This document shows positions 59,502-64,000 of a stretch of 64,000 nucleotides of DNA, in pieces; the first letter of the stretch is position 1, and every line of letters starts with the position of its first letter. The DNA lies in the NCBI GenBank assembly GCA_002841695.1, contig PHAN01000012.1, positions 1-64,000 of the forward strand, read 5' to 3'. The notes below the pieces were generated by a model. That model worked only from the letters and a program-made list of their open reading frames with translations. It was not told where the DNA came from and made no database searches. A program made the translations under genes and the position numbers. Source of the stretch: Elusimicrobia bacterium HGW-Elusimicrobia-1 (GTDB lineage: Bacteria > Elusimicrobiota > Endomicrobiia > PHAN01).

Positions 59502-60527
59502 ATGGAAAGGAAATCGTCCGTATTTTATCGCGCGCTCATTCCGGCCTCGGCTGTTTTTTTTGTCACACTGTGCGTTAATACAGCTTTGGCGGCAATCAAT
59601 CTTTACGGCGGAGTTTCGCGTCTTTCGGGCGCGAGCTGGAGCGCGGGGTTTATGTCGCAAGACAAATACATCACATTGGAATCCGACCCTGCCTCGGTGA
59701 CCAAAATCGAGGGGATGTTGTGCGAGAGTAAAATCGGCCTTAGCTTGGGTGTGAATATGGACGTCGACGATAATCTGGTCGGCGAAGTCGCCCGCACGTC
59801 TACTTATATCGGATTGGGCGACACTTATCTGCGGTATCACAAGGGCACACACGCGGGCAGAGCTTTGTGGAACGCCAAGGCGGCCACCGGTCAAAAATTC
59901 CCTTTTGAATTTCAGGAAGAATATATTCATGTGGACGCTATTTGGTGGCTCAAAAAAATGTTCGGCGGGTTTATGCCCGGTTACGTGGGGCTGGGCTATA
60001 CGAGCATGGCTCTTCCCGCCGAGGTAAAAACTTTAAAGACCCAGTCCGACCTCACAAAACAGAAGTTTGCGGCGCCGTTTTTCGAGCCGCGTCACACCGG
60101 TAAATATTATTCTTTCATATTCGGATTTGACACGTTCGCAAGTTCGATGCTTTTTCTCGACACTATGAAGGAAGCGGAACTGCCGGGTGGTTTCAGTATT
60201 TTTTTTACGGCGTCGGACAGATTCGGCTTCGGCGAGTCGCGGCTCAGCCCTGAGGGCCTTGCCGCCGCAAGGGAAGTGAACCCCGGGCTTGAACCCGTTA
60301 CGGATCATTTTTTCGGCGCGTATCTTGAAAACGAATCCTCGATAGGATTGAGGTGGAGAGGGCACTTGGGCAGGTTTTACGTGGCCGCCGGCGCGGGTTA
60401 CGAGTTGATGTTTTACTCCATAACGAATTTTGGAGGCGCAGCCCAGAAGCCCGGCGATTTGGGCTTCGACTCGTCGCCGAATATGATGCGCCACGGCCCC
60501 ATCGTAAGATTTTACGCGCGATGGTGA
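59502..60527 (+). CDS. exported, probably outer-membrane, hypothetical protein
   Basis: A 341-residue protein with an N-terminal signal peptide (YRALIPASAVFFVTLCVNTA then LAAINL). The mature part has alternating aromatic/Gly strands (GYVGLGYTSMALPAE, YYSFIFGFDTF, FYVAAGAGYELMFYS) and ends GPIVRFYARW with a terminal aromatic residue, suggesting a beta-barrel. No family is recognised. It starts at the ATG 59502; an upstream TTG is less likely. A strong promoter lies 30 bases upstream. It is followed 34 bases later by the helicase gene. Confidence 0.6.
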   Translation: MERKSSVFYRALIPASAVFFVTLCVNTALAAINLYGGVSRLSGASWSAGFMSQDKYITLESDPASVTKIEGMLCESKIGLSLGVNMDVDDNLVGEVARTSTYIGLGDTYLRYHKGTHAGRALWNAKAATGQKFPFEFQEEYIHVDAIWWLKKMFGGFMPGYVGLGYTSMALPAEVKTLKTQSDLTKQKFAAPFFEPRHTGKYYSFIFGFDTFASSMLFLDTMKEAELPGGFSIFFTASDRFGFGESRLSPEGLAAAREVNPGLEPVTDHFFGAYLENESSIGLRWRGHLGRFYVAAGAGYELMFYSITNFGGAAQKPGDLGFDSSPNMMRHGPIVRFYARW

Positions 60528-60561
60528 CTATTGACGCCATATAAGGTATACTATAAATACT

Positions 60562-61773
60562 ATGAACACAACACATAACACTTTTTACGGACTCGGCATA
60601 GCGCCGGGGCTTTTGGAAGCATTGACCAAGAACGGTTTTACGGTTCCCACGCCCATACAGCGCAAGGCGATACCCATAGCCGTAGAGGGAAAAGACATTA
60701 TCGGCATAGCGCAGACAGGCACGGGTAAAACCATCGCATTCGGCGTGCCTATGTTACAGCGTTTAGCAAAAGAAAAGGGCCGAGGGTTGGTTCTTGTTCC
60801 TACCAGAGAATTGGCCATACAGGTAAACGCCGCGTTGGAAATTTTTGCCAAGGCGCTCGGTATGCGGACGTCGGTTTTAATAGGCGGCGAACCCATAATA
60901 GGCCAGGTTTTTTCTTTGAGAAAAAATCCGCGCGTAATAGTGGCAACTCCCGGGCGGCTTCTGGATCACACCAGCAGTCATCACGTGCGGCTCGACGACG
61001 TCAACACTTTGGTGCTCGACGAAGCCGATCGTATGCTCGATATGGGTTTCGCTCCCCAGATAGAAAGCATAATCGACCTTATTCCCAAAGACAGGCAGAC
61101 GATGCTGTTTTCGGCCACGATACCTGCCAGAATACTTCACATCGCCTCGAAGCATATGAAACTGCCCGTCTCCACGGAAATCGCTCCCACCGGCACTGCC
61201 GCCGAGGGGGTATCGCAGGAAATTTTCGTCGTCAACAAGGAAGTAAAAGTCCGCATTCTATCGGAGATACTCAAAAAATATACCGGCTCGGCGCTGGTTT
61301 TTTCGCGCACAAAAAGAGGCGCGACACAACTTGTCAGAAAAGTTCGCGCCATGGGCCACGCCGCAGCGGAGATTCACGCCGACCGTTCGCTGTCGCAGAG
61401 GAAAGAGGCGCTTGAGGGTTTTAAGTCGGGGAAATATCGCATATTGATAGCGACCGACATCGCCGCCCGCGGTATTGACGTGAGAAACATCGAGATAGTG
61501 ATAAACTACGATTTGCCCGACGACGCGGAGAATTACGTCCACAGAATAGGCCGCACCGGCCGCGCCGGCAAAGAAGGACACGCGATATCTTTGGCCACGC
61601 CGGATCAGGAAAGAGACGTCAGAGAAATAGAGAAACTCATCAGGAAACCCATCCCGCGGTCAAAACATCCATCGGTGCCAACGGCGGGTTTTTCGGCTTC
61701 TTCCGGCCATCGTCCCCCGAGCCATCACCAGCGCGGACCCGATCGCCGCGAAAGACGTTTCCGTCCGCGGTAA
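60562..61773 (+). CDS. DEAD-box RNA helicase (RhlE-like)
   Basis: ATP-dependent RNA helicase of 403 residues for ribosome assembly or RNA decay. Q motif GFTVPTPIQRKAIP, Walker A AQTGTGKT, Ib TPGRLLDH, DEAD box VLDEADRMLDMGF, motif III FSATIP, motif IV ALVFSRTKRG, V ATDIAARGIDV and VI HRIGRTGRAG are all present. The C-terminal tail after about residue 370 is short, basic and rich in His/Arg/Pro, as in RhlE. A rho-independent terminator follows (61805-61834). Confidence 0.94.
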   Translation: MNTTHNTFYGLGIAPGLLEALTKNGFTVPTPIQRKAIPIAVEGKDIIGIAQTGTGKTIAFGVPMLQRLAKEKGRGLVLVPTRELAIQVNAALEIFAKALGMRTSVLIGGEPIIGQVFSLRKNPRVIVATPGRLLDHTSSHHVRLDDVNTLVLDEADRMLDMGFAPQIESIIDLIPKDRQTMLFSATIPARILHIASKHMKLPVSTEIAPTGTAAEGVSQEIFVVNKEVKVRILSEILKKYTGSALVFSRTKRGATQLVRKVRAMGHAAAEIHADRSLSQRKEALEGFKSGKYRILIATDIAARGIDVRNIEIVINYDLPDDAENYVHRIGRTGRAGKEGHAISLATPDQERDVREIEKLIRKPIPRSKHPSVPTAGFSASSGHRPPSHHQRGPDRRERRFRPR

Positions 61774-61804
61774 TACGTCGTAGAATCTTCTCGGATAAAA
61801 AAAT

Positions 61805-61834
61805 AGTCCCCGACTTGTCGGGGACTTTTATTTT
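61805..61834 (+). terminator. rho-independent terminator after the DEAD-box helicase gene
   Basis: AGTCCCCGAC-TT-GTCGGGGACT stem (10 bp) followed by TTTATTTT; 32 bases after the helicase stop codon. Confidence 0.85.
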
Positions 61835-61865
61835 ACGGCGATAGCGCGGGGCAAATAAAAAACTT

Positions 61866-61929
61866 GGCTGTTCCGTCAAAGGACGGTGGAACCTTGGCCT
61901 ATCAGTATGCCGTCAACTTATTAATAAAC
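61866..61929. repeat. dispersed hairpin repeat, at the 3' end of tRNA-Ser
   Basis: GTTCCGTC-loop-GGTGGAAC hairpin with two G-U pairs, then CCTATCAGTATGCCGTC and ACTTATTAATAAAC. It aligns base for base in layout with 59281-59344. Confidence 0.85.
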
Positions 61930-62019
61930 TGGCGGAAGGGGAGGGATTCGAACCCTCGGTCCGGTTGCCCGGACATACGCTCTCCAGGCGTACCCCTTAA
62001 ACCACTCGGGCACCCTTCC
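61930..62019 (-). tRNA. tRNA-Ser (anticodon GGA)
   Basis: 90 nt including an encoded CCA, on the minus strand. Acceptor GGAAGGG / CCCTTCC with discriminator G; anticodon loop CTGGAGA gives GGA. A long variable arm (CGTATGTCCGGGCAACCGGAC region) marks class II. T-arm GGTTCGAATCC. Confidence 0.95.
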
Positions 62020-62057
62020 TTAAAATTGTTCGCTGTTTCCTGTCTGTCTACACTTAC

Positions 62058-62154
62058 TAATACAAACGCATTATTTGTTTTGACATGTAGTGCCCCGATT
62101 TATCGGGGCAAAAAGCGACCTTAAAAGGTCGCGCTACATAATGCGTTTGTATTA
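62058..62154. repeat. 97-bp MITE-like element with 17-bp perfect terminal inverted repeats
   Basis: TAATACAAACGCATTAT (62058-62074) is the exact reverse complement of ATAATGCGTTTGTATTA (62138-62154). Nested inside are GTAG...CTAC and two hairpins, GCCCCGATTTATCGGGGC and GCGACCTTAAAAGGTCGC. No coding capacity. Confidence 0.85.
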
Positions 62155-62241
62155 ATGATGTCATAATTGTATAGGCATCAAGCGGGAGGGCAAGCCCTCC
62201 CCTACGCGAGGATACGAATTCACTAATACATTCTACAAAAA

Positions 62242-63231
62242 TCAGAAGTTTACGGCTATGCCTGCGCCTTCTATGGAGCCGCTTACCGACGAGCGCCGAA
62301 GTGTTCCCGATATTTCCACGGAAGCTTTTTTGCCGATTATGGAAAGCATTCTCGCTCCGTCCCCGCCGAATATTTTTACCAGGTCTTGAGTCGCCGCGCC
62401 GAACTTTATTATATAACTGAGACGCGCGGCGTCATCATAATTACGAATACGCGCGCTTCCTTTTAATGCGGCGCCCTTCGTTTCTATCAGAAGTTCGTCC
62501 GCCGTAATTTCTTTTTCTTTGTCGTCGACCACGGCGCTGAAAGCCGTTTTGGCTCTCAAAGTTTTATCGGCGAAGTCAAAACCTCCCGACAAAATGCCGT
62601 CGCCGCCGGCGGTCTCGAAAATCATCCGGATATTTTCTATCCGAAAATCCTGCCCGCCGCCTCGTCGAACGTAGATTGTCCCGCCGGAGATTTCTATTCT
62701 TGTCACTCCGATTATTACGGGCGGCGCGCCCGACGATTCGTTTTTTTCTTCCTGTCTCGATGTCGTTCCGCCGCGGTCGTAGCGGTAGCGCGGCGCTTTG
62801 AACGCCCGACGGAAATTCGGCATACTGACCGCTTCCGCAGTATCCGCCGCGATGGTAAGCGACGGAGATGAAATTTTTAAGACGGCTATTTGCCGAGAGC
62901 CCCTGATAAGCGCGGCGATGTTTTGCGCGGCTTCTGCGCGCGCGCACGAAAACACTTCGCGTCCGGACCCCGGGCGCGCGCGGGCGTTATCGCGTTCGCT
63001 GCCGACTTTTTCAAAAATCTTTATGTCCGATAGTATCAGCGCTCCGCGCAGAGATAATCTGGCCCCGCCTACGGAAACCTCGCGCCCGAGCCGTCTGCTC
63101 AGATGATGTACCGTCAGCGCCCGGACTCTTGCGGGGGAAAAAATCGCCCGCGCCAGCAATCCGGCCGCTCCCGCCGTTATTATTACGAAGATTGCGAAAA
63201 ACGCCGCGATGCGGATAATTTTTTTAGTCAT
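62242..63231 (-). CDS. AsmA-like/DUF748-type envelope protein
   Basis: A 329-residue protein with an N-terminal membrane anchor (about 5-27, IIRIAAFFAIFVIITAGAAG). The first segment HHLSRRLGREVSVGGARLSL, then ALILSDIKIFEK, matches the AsmA start ('l...tGr.v.i...l.l...l.l.dv.i.d'). Later parts (IGVTRIEISGGTIYVRRGGG, FRIENIRMIFE) are the repeating beta strands of the family, which bridge inner and outer membranes for lipid transport. It is short for AsmA (over 600), so it may be a minimal member or a related DUF748 protein. It lies 66 bases downstream of the OmpA gene on the same strand. Confidence 0.7.
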   Translation of the reverse strand: MTKKIIRIAAFFAIFVIITAGAAGLLARAIFSPARVRALTVHHLSRRLGREVSVGGARLSLRGALILSDIKIFEKVGSERDNARARPGSGREVFSCARAEAAQNIAALIRGSRQIAVLKISSPSLTIAADTAEAVSMPNFRRAFKAPRYRYDRGGTTSRQEEKNESSGAPPVIIGVTRIEISGGTIYVRRGGGQDFRIENIRMIFETAGGDGILSGGFDFADKTLRAKTAFSAVVDDKEKEITADELLIETKGAALKGSARIRNYDDAARLSYIIKFGAATQDLVKIFGGDGARMLSIIGKKASVEISGTLRRSSVSGSIEGAGIAVNF

Positions 63232-63297
63232 AATAATTTTTCACGACTGATTTCGAAGGATTTTCCGCGATGTCCTGCGGTCGTACAGCGGGAAGTT

Positions 63298-64000
63298 TCA
63301 CTCCGCAGCGGTCTGAGGGTTTGCCGCTCCGGTCGACGGCTCCACGGCCGCGGCCGCCGCTGTCGACGGCGAAACTGTTTCCGCATCGCCGCCGGCGGCT
63401 TTTTTGACGGCCTTTACGGGCTCGTTTTTTTGAATGATTATTTCAACGCGTCTGTTCATGGCCCTGCCGGACTCGGTGTCGTCCGATGCCCTGGGATTTG
63501 CCCTGCCCATCCCTTTAACCGTAATGCGCGACGTATCCACGCCGCTTCTGACCAGATAGCTGTATACTCCCCACGCCCGTCTGCTTGAAAGGATGATGTT
63601 TCGCTGCGCGGAACCCACTGAATCGGTGTAGCCCTCTATGAGCACTTTGTTTTCGGGATAAGCTTTCAATATTTCAAGAACCTCGTCGAGCGCGCGTTTT
63701 GCGTGAGGTCTTATTTCGGCCTTGCCCGATTCAAACAGCACGTGGCTTGCCAGCGTCATTACCAGTCCGCGCGGGCTTTCCGCCACTTCCACCTCGCGGA
63801 CGACTTCACGCACCACTACCTGAATCTTGGGCACAACGCGGACTTGTATGGCCGACGATGTCCTGTTGCCGCCGCCGTCGACGGCAGTAAGCGCGGCGGT
63901 GTATTCTCCGGGAGGAACCGCGGTTTCATAGTGATCGTCGCGCCCGTCCCAAACCCATTGAGCTTTGGCGGAGTCGGTGGAGCGGAAAAGTTTTACCGAT
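63298..64000 (-). CDS. OmpA-domain protein with an upstream FlgD-like Ig module (5' part outside the window)
   Basis: C-terminal portion of a longer protein; the frame is open to the window edge, so the start is not seen. From the edge inward, WVWDGRDDHYETAVPPGEYT then AALTAVDGGGN is a FlgD-like Ig repeat. A V/E-rich linker (KIQVVVREVVREVEV) follows, then an OmpA/MotB peptidoglycan-binding domain: HVLFESGKAEIRPHAKRALD, VLIEGYTDSVGS, NIILSSRRAWGVYSYLV and GKGRANPRASDD-like text, ending MNRRVEIII. An Ala/Pro/Thr-rich tail of about 45 residues follows. It probably tethers an outer-membrane or surface assembly to peptidoglycan. Confidence 0.85.
   Translation of the reverse strand, partial: SVKLFRSTDSAKAQWVWDGRDDHYETAVPPGEYTAALTAVDGGGNRTSSAIQVRVVPKIQVVVREVVREVEVAESPRGLVMTLASHVLFESGKAEIRPHAKRALDEVLEILKAYPENKVLIEGYTDSVGSAQRNIILSSRRAWGVYSYLVRSGVDTSRITVKGMGRANPRASDDTESGRAMNRRVEIIIQKNEPVKAVKKAAGGDAETVSPSTAAAAAVEPSTGAANPQTAAE

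Noticed and set aside
61864-62124. Plus-strand open frame across tRNA-Ser
   Set aside because: It covers a clear tRNA gene on the opposite strand and repeat sequence.

Overview
The window looks like one contig of a moderately GC-rich (roughly mid-50s percent by eye), Gram-negative-type chromosome. It has outer-membrane barrels, a PorV-like protein, an OmpA-like protein, 6S RNA and an alpha/beta-type glycyl-tRNA synthetase beta subunit. Several traits recall uncultivated lineages such as Elusimicrobiota or Omnitrophota: FlgD-like C-terminal domains on a giant surface protein, a PorV/PorQ protein, a probable Re-citrate synthase, and many short palindromic intergenic repeats. The phylum is an inference and no 16S rRNA is present.

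Layout. 0-5 kb: an N-domain-less ClpB and glyS. 5-10 kb: a sulfur assimilation cluster (Rrf2 regulator, metY, cysK, metX, metW). 10-12 kb: a PC4-like DNA-binding protein and a secreted cyclophilin/DJ-1 fusion. 11.6-18 kb: a tightly packed operon that starts with a PD-(D/E)XK nuclease fused to GAF and GGDEF domains, then an HExxH membrane protein, a polyprenol/diacylglycerol kinase-like protein, an ABC exporter pair and a polysaccharide deacetylase; tRNA-Leu follows. 18-25 kb: CHASE2 adenylate cyclase, DUF3307 protein, thioredoxin, an orphan histidine kinase and a nucleoside transporter operon. 25.5-31 kb is the accessory region: an HTH/Doc toxin-antitoxin pair, an AT-rich AlwI-like restriction-modification cassette bracketed by inverted repeats, and RecQ. 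31-34 kb: 5'-nucleotidase and probable Re-citrate synthase. 34-44.6 kb: a surface operon (FecR protein, beta-barrel, 2010-residue CarboxypepD_reg/FlgD-like protein, PorV). 44.6-58.7 kb: housekeeping genes (zapA-like, 6S RNA, rarA, fthC, rny, xseA-xseB-ispA-dxs-tlyA, a receiver-like/propeller protein, PilZ, thiL-tsaE-tsaB). 58.6-64 kb: aldolase, tRNA-Cys, outer-membrane protein, DEAD-box helicase, tRNA-Ser, an AsmA-like protein and a truncated OmpA protein.

Two themes stand out. Cyclic-nucleotide signalling is spread through the window: a GGDEF protein, an adenylate cyclase, a PilZ receptor and a receiver-like membrane propeller protein. Small palindromic repeat families also recur in gaps between genes, and some reach into coding ends, supply stop codons or a Shine-Dalgarno sequence, or, in tsaB, appear to sit in frame inside a conserved gene.

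Most candidate undescribed biology lies in the nuclease-GAF-GGDEF fusion and its operon, the receiver-propeller/PilZ pair, the inverted-repeat-bracketed restriction cassette, and the coding-tolerant hairpin repeat. All functional statements come from motif recognition by eye; no database search was run.
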